From Streptomyces sp. NRRL WC-3618 (GTDB lineage: Bacteria; Actinomycetota; Actinomycetes; Streptomycetales; Streptomycetaceae): a DNA stretch of 64,000 nucleotides. The notes beneath the pieces are model-generated. The model did not search any database. It was not told the origin of the DNA and saw nothing but the letters and a program-made list of their open reading frames with translations. A program made the translations under genes and the position numbers. The DNA lies in assembly GCF_001280005.1 (NCBI RefSeq), contig NZ_LGDW01000085.1, positions 24,213 to 88,212 on the forward strand, given 5' to 3'. This document shows positions 8,821 to 17,296 of this stretch, piece after piece; the stretch's first letter is position 1, and each line of letters opens with the position of its first letter.

Positions 8821-9915
8821 CTACCTGCCGGGCCGCGCCGGTGCGATCGGGGACGCCGCCTCCACCTGGGGGGAGCCGCTGTTCGAGTACACCGAGGGGG
8901 GTGCGACCGCTGCCGTCGGGTCCGCGTCGGGGTCCTCCTCCGGGATGACCGTGGTGCCGCCCACGATGCGGATGCCCGCCGCGTCCAGGGCCCGCTTGAC
9001 GCGCCAGCGCAGTTCGCGCTCCACCGTCAGGGACTTGCCCGGCATCGTCTTCGCCGTGAGCCGGACGACCATCGAGTCCAGGAGCACGCTGTCCAGGCCC
9101 AGGCTCTCGATCGGGCCCCACAGCAGCTCGTTCCAGGGCTCCTCGCGGCTCATCTTCTCGCTGACCTCGTCGAGCGTCGCCTTCATTCGGTCCAGGTCCA
9201 CATGCGCGCTCACGGTCACGTCGACGCCGGCTGTCGCCCAGCCCTGGGAGAGGTTGCCGATGCGCTTGACCTCGCCGTTTCGCACGTACCAGATCTCGCC
9301 CTGGTCGCCGCGCAGCTTCGTCACCCGCAGGCCCACCTCGATCACCTCGCCTGACGCCACCCCCGCGTCGATCGTGTCCCCGACGCCGTACTGGTCCTCC
9401 AGGATCATGAACACGCCCGAGAGGAAGTCCGTCACCAAGTTGCGGGCGCCGAAACCGATCGCCACGCCCGCGACACCGGCGGAGGCGAGCAGCGGGGCCA
9501 GGTTGATCTGGAACGCGGCGAGGACCATCAGGGCCGCGGTGCCCAGGATGATGAAGCTCGCCACCGAGCGCAGCACGGACCCGATCGCCTGGGAGCGCTG
9601 GCGACGGCGTTCGACATTGACCAGCAGGCTGCCGAGGGCCATGCCGCCGGCCGGGCCGTCGGCCGGCTGGACCGTGCGGTTCATGCGGTCGATCAGCTTG
9701 GTGATGGCCCGCCGTACCACCGCTCTCAGCACGACCGAGATCACCAGGATCAGCAGGACCTTGAGTCCGATGGCCAGCCAGGTGGACCAGTTCTGCTGGA
9801 CCCAGCTGGCGGCGTTCGTCGCGCTCTCCTGAGCGTCCTGGAACGACGGGACCACCACGGCCGGTGACTCCGAGGGAATCGGTGACGGCGGCGGACCGGC
9901 GGCGAGCAGGGACAC
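8821..9915 (-). CDS. MscS-family small-conductance mechanosensitive channel
   Basis: About 364 residues. A helix near residues 48-68 (WLAIGLKVLLILVISVVLRA) and a second near 115-135 precede the pore-lining TM3 signature LLASAGVAGVAIGFGARNLV with its Ala/Gly packing. The beta domain FMILEDQYGVGDTIDAG then follows with its usual IWYVRNGEVKRIGNLSQGW end. These channels open under hypo-osmotic stress to release solutes. The gene is monocistronic by appearance: it has its own terminator and is divergent from the HNH gene. The C-terminal tail is low-complexity and Pro/Ser-rich. Confidence 0.93.
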   Translation of the reverse strand: MSLLAAGPPPSPIPSESPAVVVPSFQDAQESATNAASWVQQNWSTWLAIGLKVLLILVISVVLRAVVRRAITKLIDRMNRTVQPADGPAGGMALGSLLVNVERRRQRSQAIGSVLRSVASFIILGTAALMVLAAFQINLAPLLASAGVAGVAIGFGARNLVTDFLSGVFMILEDQYGVGDTIDAGVASGEVIEVGLRVTKLRGDQGEIWYVRNGEVKRIGNLSQGWATAGVDVTVSAHVDLDRMKATLDEVSEKMSREEPWNELLWGPIESLGLDSVLLDSMVVRLTAKTMPGKSLTVERELRWRVKRALDAAGIRIVGGTTVIPEEDPDADPTAAVAPPSVYSNSGSPQVEAASPIAPARPGR

Positions 9916-10249
9916 GGGGGACCTCCAAAGCTGTCTGCCTCCGGTACGGATGGTTACGGCGGGCGGCTCGACGGTGAGCGCGTCGTTCAGGTCACGGAAA
10001 GGTCACCGGAAGGGCAGACCCACCACACTAACGGGGGAGCGTGTGTGGATCCGCGCCATGTTCGAGGGAGAGAACGTGCCCACCTGGGGATGAAGAGGGT
10101 GTGGTCCCGGGGCATGAACACAAGGTGTGGTCGAAAACACTCCCAGCCCGTTACCGGGACGTGGTGGCGCTGCCGCCGGGCGAGAGGGGAGACTGACTAC
10201 AGATCGTCCCGGCGCGAGCCACGCGCCGCCGACGCCCAAGGAGGCATCC
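9916..10249. other. divergent intergenic region mscS / HNH
   Basis: This 334-base region holds promoters for both flanking genes. At 9990-10011 are two adjacent 11-base units, GGTCACGGAAA and GGTCACCGGAA (9 of 11 identical). The rest shows GTGTGG-rich sequence but no open frame with a convincing ribosome site. Confidence 0.5.
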
Positions 10250-10786
10250 GTGCCGCATGTCCTGGTACTCAACGCGTCGTACGAGCCACTCGGCGTCGTA
10301 CCGCTCCACCGCGCGCTCGTCCTCGTCCTGGAGAACAAGGCAGTCTCCCTCGAGGAATCAGGCGCCTTCATGCACAGCGCGACTGTTACTGTCCCCGCAC
10401 CCAGCGTGGTCCGGCTGAAGAGGTTCGTCCGGGTTCCCTACCGGGGGCCCGTTCCACTGACCCGTAGGGCTCTGTTCGCCCGCGACGGTGGCCGGTGCAT
10501 GTACTGCGGCGCCGCCGCGACCAGTGTCGACCACGTCATCCCGCGTTCCCGCGGCGGTCAGCACCGCTGGGACAACGTGGTGGCGTCGTGCCGCCGCTGC
10601 AACCACACCAAGGCGGACCGCCATCTCTTCGAGATCGGCTGGCGGCTGCGCCACAAACCCGCCCCGCCCACCGGTCTCGCCTGGCGCATCATCGGCACCG
10701 GGCACAGGGACCCGCGCTGGCTGCCCTACCTGCAGCCGTACGGCGCGGACGACGCGATGGCCCGGATCGACGGCATCTCAGCCTGA
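10250..10786 (+). CDS. HNH endonuclease domain protein
   Basis: About 178 residues. The GTG start at 10250 has a perfect AAGGAGG site 5 bases upstream and gives VPHVLVLNASYEPLGVVPLH, a start shared by a conserved bacterial HNH family. The HNH core is clear: zinc-type pair CMYCG, then SVDHVIPRSRGGQHRWDN with the catalytic DH, then SCRRCNHTKADR with the second CxxC. Function in this small family is not established; it may act in DNA repair or processing. It is single, and faces the PadR-ABC exporter genes with a shared bidirectional terminator between them. Confidence 0.88.
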   Translation: MPHVLVLNASYEPLGVVPLHRALVLVLENKAVSLEESGAFMHSATVTVPAPSVVRLKRFVRVPYRGPVPLTRRALFARDGGRCMYCGAAATSVDHVIPRSRGGQHRWDNVVASCRRCNHTKADRHLFEIGWRLRHKPAPPTGLAWRIIGTGHRDPRWLPYLQPYGADDAMARIDGISA

Positions 10787-10858
10787 CGTTCGGGCTTTCC
10801 CATATCTGAATACGGAGTGCCAGCACAGTTGTGCGAGTTGTTCGTACGGCACGGATGC

Positions 10859-10897
10859 GATCCGGCCCCGGGAACCCCCGTTCCCCAGGGCCGGATC
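10859..10897. terminator. bidirectional terminator between HNH and ABC permease
   Basis: Stem GATCCGGCCC / GGGCCGGATC continued by GGGAAC / GTTCCC around a CCCC loop. It lies between two convergent genes and could stop transcription in both directions. Confidence 0.7.
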
Positions 10898-10913
10898 AGT
10901 CATGCCCGCCCGC

Positions 10914-12320
10914 TCACACGTACCGCAGCTCCGCCGGACGCAGCGACCTGCGCAGCAACGGCAGCGAGGTCGCCGCGGCGAGCAGACAGAACAGGTACAC
11001 CGCCGGTGGGACCAGCAACGCCGTGAACGGGACCGAGCGGCTGCCGTCGTGGGCGATCAACGCGAACCAGCCGCCGATCAGCAGGCCCCCGCCGCCCGCC
11101 AGCAGCAGCGCCGGCGCCAGCGGCAGGGCCGTCTCCAGGAGCAGCGCCCGGCCGAGCACCGCACGCGGCACTCCGGCGGCGACCTGCGCCGCCAGGCCCC
11201 GGCGGCGGGTCGCCACCGACTCGGCGGTGCCGACGCCGAGCCCGCACAGCGTGATCAGCAGTGCGACCAGGACGGCGGCCCCGGTCAGGTCGACGCCGGT
11301 CGTGTAGAACGACATGGGCGAGGCCAGCATGTCGTCGCCGCGCGCACGGAGCGAGGTCAGCAGCACCTCACGGACACCGACGAACCCCGTGCCCACGGTG
11401 GTCACCAGCAGCACCGCCGCATGGGTGCGCGCGGCGGCCCACGGGTCGTCGCGCAGCCGCTCCGCCGCGATCAGCGTCGCCGGATCGGCGGTACGCGCCG
11501 CGAGGATCCGCCCCGTGAACCGGGCGGTGGCGCCGGTCAGCCACAGGGCGCCCACCCCGGTGCCGATCACCACGGCGAACACCAGCCCCGGCGCGGTCTC
11601 GTACCCGCCGAACGTGGCCGGCGCCATCAGCAGCCCCACGAACAGCAGACCCAGGGCCGCCATCGGGACCGGCATCCCCGGACCACGCCCCTCGCCCGGA
11701 GGCACCCGCCGTACCCGGCCCAGCGGCGAGGCGACCACGCGGCGCAGCGCCGTGACGCTCACCAGCGCGCCCACCACCGGCACGGCCACCGCGACCAGGG
11801 CGAACCCGGGCCAGAGGAGGGCCGGCGGCTGCCGCCACTCGCGCAGCAGGAACAGCACGGACCATACGGTGGCGAGCGCCGCGCCGAGCAGACAGGCGAG
11901 CCCCGTCTCCAGCGCCGCGATCCGCCGCACCTGCGCCGCGCCGGCCCCCGCCAGCCGCAACGCGGCCAGCCGCCGGTCCCGGTGCACGGCCCCGACCCGC
12001 GCACACTGGCCGAGAAACCCGAGCACGGGCACGAGCAGCAGTACGAGGACGAGGACCACGCCGGAGCGTTCGCCGGGCTGGTCCAGCAGCCCGTTGCCGA
12101 GGGGCACGTCGCGGTACCCGCGTACCGAGGCGATGGCCAGGGCGGCCAGCGCGAACCCGGTCGCGAGAGCGGCCCCCACCGCCGTGAGCGCGACCCGCCA
12201 CCACTCCCGCCGGTCGGACCCCCGGGTGAGCAGCCAGGCAAGCCGCAGATCGGCCCGGAGCGCACGGGCCGGGCGGGCACCCGCTCCCGGGATCCTCGAG
12301 ATCATCGTCGTGGACGTCAC
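10914..12320 (-). CDS. ABC exporter permease, FtsX/MacB-like
   Basis: About 468 residues with roughly eight to ten hydrophobic helices, including one soon after a basic N-terminus (LRLAWLLTRGSDRREWWRVA), and two FtsX-like halves ending in the final helix pair TALLVPPAVYLFCLLAAATS. It is the membrane subunit for the ATPase encoded just upstream. The GTG start overlaps the ATPase stop as GTGA. Exporters of this type under PadR control usually remove drugs, peptides or lipids; the substrate is unknown. Confidence 0.85.
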   Translation of the reverse strand: MTSTTMISRIPGAGARPARALRADLRLAWLLTRGSDRREWWRVALTAVGAALATGFALAALAIASVRGYRDVPLGNGLLDQPGERSGVVLVLVLLLVPVLGFLGQCARVGAVHRDRRLAALRLAGAGAAQVRRIAALETGLACLLGAALATVWSVLFLLREWRQPPALLWPGFALVAVAVPVVGALVSVTALRRVVASPLGRVRRVPPGEGRGPGMPVPMAALGLLFVGLLMAPATFGGYETAPGLVFAVVIGTGVGALWLTGATARFTGRILAARTADPATLIAAERLRDDPWAAARTHAAVLLVTTVGTGFVGVREVLLTSLRARGDDMLASPMSFYTTGVDLTGAAVLVALLITLCGLGVGTAESVATRRRGLAAQVAAGVPRAVLGRALLLETALPLAPALLLAGGGGLLIGGWFALIAHDGSRSVPFTALLVPPAVYLFCLLAAATSLPLLRRSLRPAELRYV

Positions 12321-13051
12321 TGGGCAACCTCCGCCGAGGTCGCGGCACCGGTGGCCGCCACCGTGCCGTCGCTCAGCCTCAGCTCGCGGTCCGCGTACGC
12401 CGCCACCTGGGCGTCGTGCGTGATCAGCAGGACCGCTGCGCCGGACTCGCGGGCCGTGTGGGTGAGCGCCGTCATCACCTGCTCGCCCGCGAGGGAGTCC
12501 AGCGCGCCGGTCGGCTCGTCGGCGAAGACCACCTTCGGGCCGGTGACCAGGGCCCGGGCCAGCGAGACGCGCTGCGCCTGGCCGCCGCTCAGCTCGCCGG
12601 GCCGCAGCACCTGTTGCCCGAGCACCCCGAACCGCTCCAGCCACTCGCCCGCCCGCTCGTGCGCCGCCGCGCGCGCCGTCCCCGCGAGCAGCAGCGGCAA
12701 CGCCACGTTGTCGAGCACGGTCAGCTCCGGAATCAGCTGCCCGAACTGGAAGACGACCCCGAACTCCGTGCGCCGCAGCTCGCTCAGCCGCCGCTCGGGC
12801 AGCGTGTCGAGCCGCTCCCCGCCGTACTCGACGGTGCCCGCGTCCGGCCGGACGATCCCCGCCAGGCAGTGCAGCAGCGTCGATTTTCCGCTGCCGCTGG
12901 CTCCCGTGACGGCAAGGATCTCGCCGGCCCGCAGCTCGACCGAGGCGCCGCGCAGGGCGTGTGTCCTGCCGTGGGACTTGGACAGATGGCGGGCCGCCAG
13001 CAGTGGTGGAGGGGCGGCGTTTTCGGACGGGCCCCCGTTTGTGATGGTCAT
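12317..13051 (-). CDS. ABC transporter ATPase (LolD/MacB type)
   Basis: About 244 residues. Walker A reads TGASGSGKST, the Q loop is in VVFQFGQLIPELTV, the signature is LSGGQAQRVSLARALV and Walker B is KVVFADEPTGALD, the sequence typical of the LolD/MacB/FtsE exporter group. The start at 13051 has a GGAGGT ribosome site and overlaps the PadR stop by 4 bases. It powers the downstream permease. Confidence 0.92.
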   Translation of the reverse strand: MTITNGGPSENAAPPPLLAARHLSKSHGRTHALRGASVELRAGEILAVTGASGSGKSTLLHCLAGIVRPDAGTVEYGGERLDTLPERRLSELRRTEFGVVFQFGQLIPELTVLDNVALPLLLAGTARAAAHERAGEWLERFGVLGQQVLRPGELSGGQAQRVSLARALVTGPKVVFADEPTGALDSLAGEQVMTALTHTARESGAAVLLITHDAQVAAYADRELRLSDGTVAATGAATSAEVAQ

Positions 13052-13581
13052 GCCGTTTCTACCTCCGCGGTCAGTGTGGTGAGCCGGGCCGCCGTGGTGG
13101 TCATCCAACGGAGGTCGGCGTCAAGGTGGTTGAGGGCGTAGTCCGCCGAGAGCACGGTCGACAGATCCGAGGCCGGCGAGGTCTTGACCGCCGTAAGCTC
13201 CCGCATCCGGGCCATGTGCGCGGCCCGCTGGTCCAGCAGATACGCGGCCGGGTCCCCGTCGGCCAGGATCGAGACGACGACCTTGGCGAAGATCTCGTTG
13301 ACGACGTGCGGCGCGGGTGCGCTGATCTGCCGTACCCAGTCGGCGAGTTCACGCTCCCCGTCGCCGGTCGCCCGGTACTTCGTCCGCTCCGGACCGCCGT
13401 CCGCGTCGGTGCCGTCGACCTCCGCGAGCCCGTCGCGTACCAGGCGCTGCAAGGTCGTGTAGACCTGCCCGTAGGCCAACGGGCGGGCCTGCGGGAAGCG
13501 TTCGTCGTGCCGTCGCTTGAGGTCGTAGCCATGGCTCGGCCCTCCGGCGAGCAGCCCCAGCAGGATGTGACGGGTGCTCAT
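13048..13581 (-). CDS. PadR-family transcriptional repressor
   Basis: About 177 residues. The start MSTRHILLGLLAGGPSHGYD is the family's winged-helix opening; it continues with LKRR, then GQVYTTLQRLVRDGLAEV for the recognition helix and wing, and a C-terminal helical dimerisation domain. The ATG at 13581 is chosen because a -10 element (CATAAT) ends just 8 bases before it, so the message is probably leaderless; ATG 13590 is the alternative. It is the first gene of a PadR-ATPase-permease operon coupled by 4-base overlaps, so it most likely represses its own exporter. Confidence 0.88.
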   Translation of the reverse strand: MSTRHILLGLLAGGPSHGYDLKRRHDERFPQARPLAYGQVYTTLQRLVRDGLAEVDGTDADGGPERTKYRATGDGERELADWVRQISAPAPHVVNEIFAKVVVSILADGDPAAYLLDQRAAHMARMRELTAVKTSPASDLSTVLSADYALNHLDADLRWMTTTAARLTTLTAEVETA

Positions 13582-13588
13582 GCGGATC

Positions 13589-13618
13589 ATTATGCATCGA
13601 GTACATGTACTGAGTGAA
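13589..13618 (-). promoter_or_regulatory. PadR operon promoter with palindromic operator
   Basis: On the minus strand TTCACT (13618-13613) and CATAAT (13594-13589) are 18 bases apart. The spacer contains the perfect 12-base palindrome AGTACATGTACT (13600-13611). A repressor bound there would block RNA polymerase. Confidence 0.65.
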
Positions 13619-13836
13619 TAGTCGAAGGGAGAGGGGGCGGGCGGATGGTGGGTGAGGGGCGTGCGTGGCGGGAATCCGGCGGGCTTCGACCACAGGCCGA
13701 CGGAAGAACCGCGGAATGTGACCGGCGGTACCGTGGTTCGTCCGTTCATCCACGTCTGCGGCCGCGCCCACTGGGTAGGCCTGCGAAAGAAACCCGCCAA
13801 TCGCCGTCAGCCGTCGTACGCGACAAGGAGGCCTCC

Positions 13837-14052
13837 GTGGCCGTACCGGCCTACATCTTCACCGCCGAGAGCGCGTCCGCCGAGGCGCCGCTCACCAGTG
13901 AGCCGCCGCTGCCCGCCGCCGAGCCCCTCACCAGTGAGCCCCCGCTCGCCGACGCGGAGGCGATGACGAGCGAGCACGCCGACGCCGAAGCGGACCCCAC
14001 GGGACTGTACGAGGGCCCGGTCGCGGCGCTGTCGGACCTCGCGGGGCTGTAG
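13837..14052 (+). CDS. small acidic repeat-containing protein upstream of malQ
   Basis: About 71 residues from a GTG with a perfect AAGGAGG site 5 bases upstream. It begins VAVPAYIFTAESASAEAP and then carries the internal repeat LTSEPPLP-AAEP-LTSEPPLA, followed by more Glu/Asp/Ala and a hydrophobic end VAALSDLAGL. The protein is strongly acidic, without signal peptide or membrane helix, and probably disordered. Its stop codon is immediately followed by the malQ ATG, so the two are translated together. I do not recognise a family. Confidence 0.72.
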   Translation: MAVPAYIFTAESASAEAPLTSEPPLPAAEPLTSEPPLADAEAMTSEHADAEADPTGLYEGPVAALSDLAGL

Positions 14053-16161
14053 ATGTCCGTACACACGCCGGCCGAGCCCGCCGGGAGTCACCAGAGCGGC
14101 CAGGAGGGCCGGTCCGAGGAACGGCGCGCGCTCGCCCGCCTCGCCGAACTGCACGGCGTCGCCCCCTCCTTCAACCCCTCCCCGGACCGTACGGTCGACG
14201 CCTCCGACTCCGCGCTCGTCGCCGTGCTGGCCGCGCTCGGCGTCGACGCGACCACCCCGGACGCCGTCCGGGCCGCCCTCGCCACCCGGGAACGGGAACT
14301 GGCGGCGCGACTGCTGCCGCCGACCGTCGTGTGCGGCGCCGACGGTACGGCGACCGCGCTGGCACATCTTCCCGAGGGCACCCGGCTGCGCATCCGCACC
14401 GAACAGGGCGAGATCTGCGACTCCGTCGACCTACTCCCGCCCGGAATCCACGAGTTGGACGCCCTCGCACCCGACGGCCGCACCGCCCGCGCCCACCTCG
14501 TCGTCGCCCCGGCCCGACTGCCCACGCCCACCGGACGCTCGTACGGCCTCCTCGTCCAGCTCTACTCCCTGCTGTCCCGGCGCTCCTGGGGCATGGGCGA
14601 CCTGGGTGATCTCGGGGAGCTGAGTGACTGGGCCGGGCGGGCACTCGGCGTTGGATTCGTGCAGGTCAACCCGTTGCACGCGGCCGTTCCCGGGGCGCCG
14701 ACCGACCCGTCCCCCTACCGCCCGTCCTCCCGACGCTTCCCTGATCCCGTACATCTGCGGGTCGAGGCCGTCCCGGAGTTCGCGTACATCCAGGCGCCCG
14801 AGGACCGTGAGCGGGTGCGCGGGCTGCTGGAGCGGGCCGGGCGGCTGCGGGAGTCGGTGCTCGACAAGGGCGCGCTGATCGACCGGGACGCCGTATGGGA
14901 ACTCAAGCGCGAGGCACTGGAGTTGGTGTGCGCCGTACCGCTCGGGCCCGGACGGCGGGCCGCGTACGCCGACTTCCTCGCGCGGGCCGGTGAGGCGCTG
15001 GAGGACCACGCCACCTGGTGCGCGCTGGCCGAGAGGCACGGCTCGGACTGGTCGCGCTGGCCGGCCGGTCTCCAGGACCCCCGGTCGGCCGAAACCGCCC
15101 GCGCACGGGGCGAGTTGATGGACCGCGTCGACTTCCACTCCCGCCTCGCCTGGCTCACCGACACCCAACTCGCCGACGCCCAGCGCACGGCACGCGACGC
15201 GGGCATGCCGGTCGGGATCGTGCACGACCTCGCGGTCGGCGTGCATCCCGGGGGCGCCGACGCCTGGGCGCAGCAGGAGTACTTCGCGGCCGGCATGTCG
15301 GTCGGCGCGCCCCCGGACGCGTTCAACGCGCGCGGCCAGGACTGGGGCCTGCCACCCTGGCGGCCGGACCGCCTGGCCGAGTCCGGCTACGCCCCGTACC
15401 GCCAACTGCTGCGGTCCCTCTTCGGCTACGCGGGCGCCCTGCGCATCGACCACGTCATGGGCCTGTTCCGGCTCTGGTGGGTGCCCCAGGGCCTGGCGCC
15501 GACGGAGGGGGCGTACGTCCGGTACGACGCCGAGGTGATGCTCGCCGTCCTCGCGCTGGAGGCCTCGCGGGCCGGGGCGGTCGTCATCGGCGAGGACCTG
15601 GGAACCGTCGAACCGGGGGTGCGGGAGACGCTGCACGAACGCGGGGTGCTCGGCACGTCCGTGCTGTGGTTCGAACGGGACTGGGACGGCGACGGGCGCC
15701 CCCTGCCCCCCGACCACTGGCGCGCCGACTGCCTCGCCACCGTCACCACCCACGACCTGCCGCCCACCGCAGCCCGCCTCACCGGCGAGCACGTCGAACT
15801 GCGCGACCGGCTGGGCCTGTTGACCAACCCTCTGGCCGAGGAGCGGGCCGACGCCGCCGCCGACACGAACGAGTGGCTGACCCTGCTCTCCCGCCTTGAC
15901 CTGCTGAAGGGGGCGGCGGAGGAGGCCGAGATCCAGGCCGTCCACCGCTATCTGCTGCGCACCCCCGCCCGCATGATCGGCGTCTGGCTCCCGGACGGCG
16001 TCGGCGACCGCCGCCCGCAGAACCTGCCGGGTACGTGGGACCAGTACCCGAACTGGCGGCTGCCCATCGCCGACGCGGAGGGCCGGCCCATGACGCTGGA
16101 GGAGCTCGCGGGGTCGTCGCGGCTGTGGGCGCTGATGGAGGTGCTGCGGGAGGGCGGGTGA
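14053..16161 (+). CDS. malQ: 4-alpha-glucanotransferase (amylomaltase, GH77)
   Basis: About 702 residues, the length of actinobacterial MalQ with an N-terminal extension. Catalytic segments are visible: the nucleophile in ALRIDHVMGLFRLWWVP (Asp about 466), the acid/base in VIGEDLGTVEPGVRE (Glu about 514), and the stabilising Asp about 568 in TTHDLPPTAARLTG. It transfers glucan chains between maltodextrins in the cytoplasm during glycogen and maltose metabolism. It starts directly after the stop of the small acidic protein, which has the strong ribosome site, so malQ translation probably depends on it. Confidence 0.95.
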   Translation: MSVHTPAEPAGSHQSGQEGRSEERRALARLAELHGVAPSFNPSPDRTVDASDSALVAVLAALGVDATTPDAVRAALATRERELAARLLPPTVVCGADGTATALAHLPEGTRLRIRTEQGEICDSVDLLPPGIHELDALAPDGRTARAHLVVAPARLPTPTGRSYGLLVQLYSLLSRRSWGMGDLGDLGELSDWAGRALGVGFVQVNPLHAAVPGAPTDPSPYRPSSRRFPDPVHLRVEAVPEFAYIQAPEDRERVRGLLERAGRLRESVLDKGALIDRDAVWELKREALELVCAVPLGPGRRAAYADFLARAGEALEDHATWCALAERHGSDWSRWPAGLQDPRSAETARARGELMDRVDFHSRLAWLTDTQLADAQRTARDAGMPVGIVHDLAVGVHPGGADAWAQQEYFAAGMSVGAPPDAFNARGQDWGLPPWRPDRLAESGYAPYRQLLRSLFGYAGALRIDHVMGLFRLWWVPQGLAPTEGAYVRYDAEVMLAVLALEASRAGAVVIGEDLGTVEPGVRETLHERGVLGTSVLWFERDWDGDGRPLPPDHWRADCLATVTTHDLPPTAARLTGEHVELRDRLGLLTNPLAEERADAAADTNEWLTLLSRLDLLKGAAEEAEIQAVHRYLLRTPARMIGVWLPDGVGDRRPQNLPGTWDQYPNWRLPIADAEGRPMTLEELAGSSRLWALMEVLREGG

Positions 16162-16250
16162 CCGTGCCGGGAGCCCGTCGTGGGGCGCCCGGTCCCCTCA
16201 TACGGCACCCCGGGCGCGCGGCCCCGCCGGGCGTTCGCTACTTTTGCACC

Positions 16251-16514
16251 GTGGACAACAAGAACGCCCTGCGCGCCGGCGCCCTGGTGGCCGGCACGAC
16301 GCTGATGATGCTGCTCATGACGTCTCCCGCGCTCGCGGTCGCCCGCGACGACGGTGACGACCCCGGCCCCGGCCTGAGCGTCATCGAGACGCTGGGCCTC
16401 TACGTTGTCGCCCCGATCGGTCTGTTCGCGATCATCGCGGGTCTGGTGATGGTCCTGGACAGGTCCTCGGACCGCGCTCCCAAGGTCGCCAAGCCCGCCA
16501 AGGCGAAGGCCTGA
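16251..16514 (+). CDS. small membrane protein, function unknown
   Basis: About 87 residues from GTG at 16251: a first hydrophobic segment ALVAGTTLMMLLMTSPALAV (possible signal peptide with an ALA-type cleavage site), a short acidic loop DDGDDPGPG, a second helix LYVVAPIGLFAIIAGLVMVL, and a basic Lys/Ala-rich tail. A TACTTT -10-like element ends 6 bases before the GTG, so translation may be leaderless. It follows malQ by about 90 bases and could also be read from malQ. No family recognised. Confidence 0.65.
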   Translation: MDNKNALRAGALVAGTTLMMLLMTSPALAVARDDGDDPGPGLSVIETLGLYVVAPIGLFAIIAGLVMVLDRSSDRAPKVAKPAKAKA

Positions 16515-16547
16515 CCTTCCGGGCTACGGCCTGACCTTCCGGGCCAC
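16508..16547 (+). repeat. 20-bp tandem repeat spanning a stop codon
   Basis: Two adjacent copies of GGCCTGACCTTCCGGGCYAC, then a partial third GGTCTGACCT. The first copy includes the TGA of the small membrane protein, and each copy carries a TGA. Confidence 0.8.
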
Positions 16548-16563
16548 GGTCTGACCTCTCGTA

Positions 16564-16616
16564 CCGAGGGCGCCGTTCTCATCCCGTCCGTCATGGGGTG
16601 ACAACGCCGCCCTCGG
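16564..16616. terminator. stem-loop between convergent genes
   Basis: CCGAGGGCG pairs with CGCCCTCGG across a 35-base loop, extended by some inner pairing. It lies between the small membrane protein and the marR-type gene. Confidence 0.45.
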
Positions 16617-16623
16617 CGTGTTC

Positions 16624-17133
16624 TCAGCCGTCCGTCGCCGCCAGCAACTCCCGCAGCAGGTCGGCCAGTTGGCCGGCCTTCCCGGCGTCGAGGGCGGCCA
16701 GGGCCCGGGTCTGGGCGGCGACACCGGCACCCACCGCTTCGTCGACGCGGCTCAGCCCGTCCTCCGTGAGGGTGACCTGGAGGCCGCGCCGGTCATGGGG
16801 ATCGGGGGAGCGGCGGACAAGCCCGGCCCGCTCCAGCTTGTCGAGACGGCCCGTCATCCCGCCGGTGGTGAGCATCAGCGTCGACGACAGCTGACGCGGC
16901 GAGAGCGTGTACGGCTCGCCCGCCCGGCGCAGGGTCGCGAGCACGTCGAACTCGCCGCGCGCGATCCCGAAGGGCGCGTACGCCTTCTCCGTACGGTCGC
17001 CCATGGTGCGCGCGAGCCGGTAGATACGGCCGAACACCTCCATCGCGGCGGTGTCGAGATCGGGCCGCACCACCGCCCACTGGTCGATGATCGCGTCGAC
17101 GGAGTCCCTGCGCTGCGGCGGCTGTGCACTCAT
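16624..17133 (-). CDS. MarR-family transcriptional regulator
   Basis: About 169 residues. The winged-helix core reads GEFDVLATLRRAGEPYTLSP, then the recognition helix QLSSTLMLTTGGMTGRLDKL, and the wing VRRSPDPHDRRGLQVTLTEDG with the conserved D-x-R-D/G turn. N- and C-terminal helices form the dimer domain. Its gene is divergent from an EamA transporter, and the region between them contains an operator-like palindrome, so it very likely represses that transporter in the absence of a ligand. Confidence 0.92.
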   Translation of the reverse strand: MSAQPPQRRDSVDAIIDQWAVVRPDLDTAAMEVFGRIYRLARTMGDRTEKAYAPFGIARGEFDVLATLRRAGEPYTLSPRQLSSTLMLTTGGMTGRLDKLERAGLVRRSPDPHDRRGLQVTLTEDGLSRVDEAVGAGVAAQTRALAALDAGKAGQLADLLRELLAATDG

Positions 17134-17177
17134 GCGCCGAGTATCGCCGAGCAGGGGGCGAACAGTCACTCGCGAGA

Positions 17178-17255
17178 AAGTAGCTCGGCAGTAACTCAGT
17201 AGTGGCTCAGGTAGCTCTCAGGTAGCTTGACGGAAATTAGCTTAGCGCTAAGCTA
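17178..17255. promoter_or_regulatory. MarR operator array and EamA promoter
   Basis: A perfect 18-base palindrome TAGCTTAGCGCTAAGCTA is at 17238-17255. It fills the spacer of a promoter with -35 TTGACG (17227-17232) and -10 TAAGCT (17249-17254). Upstream, CTCAGGTAGCT occurs twice in direct tandem (17206-17216 and 17217-17227), and other TAGCT half-sites lie at 17180 and 17212. Confidence 0.75.
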
Positions 17256-17296
17256 CTTACTGCCGACCTACTCTGCAGCTTCGAAGGATGCGCCGC

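Noticed and set aside
10488..13082. 864-codon plus-strand frame across the HNH, permease and ATPase genes
   Set aside because: It overlaps three well-supported genes and shows only Arg/Gln/Gly-rich composition.
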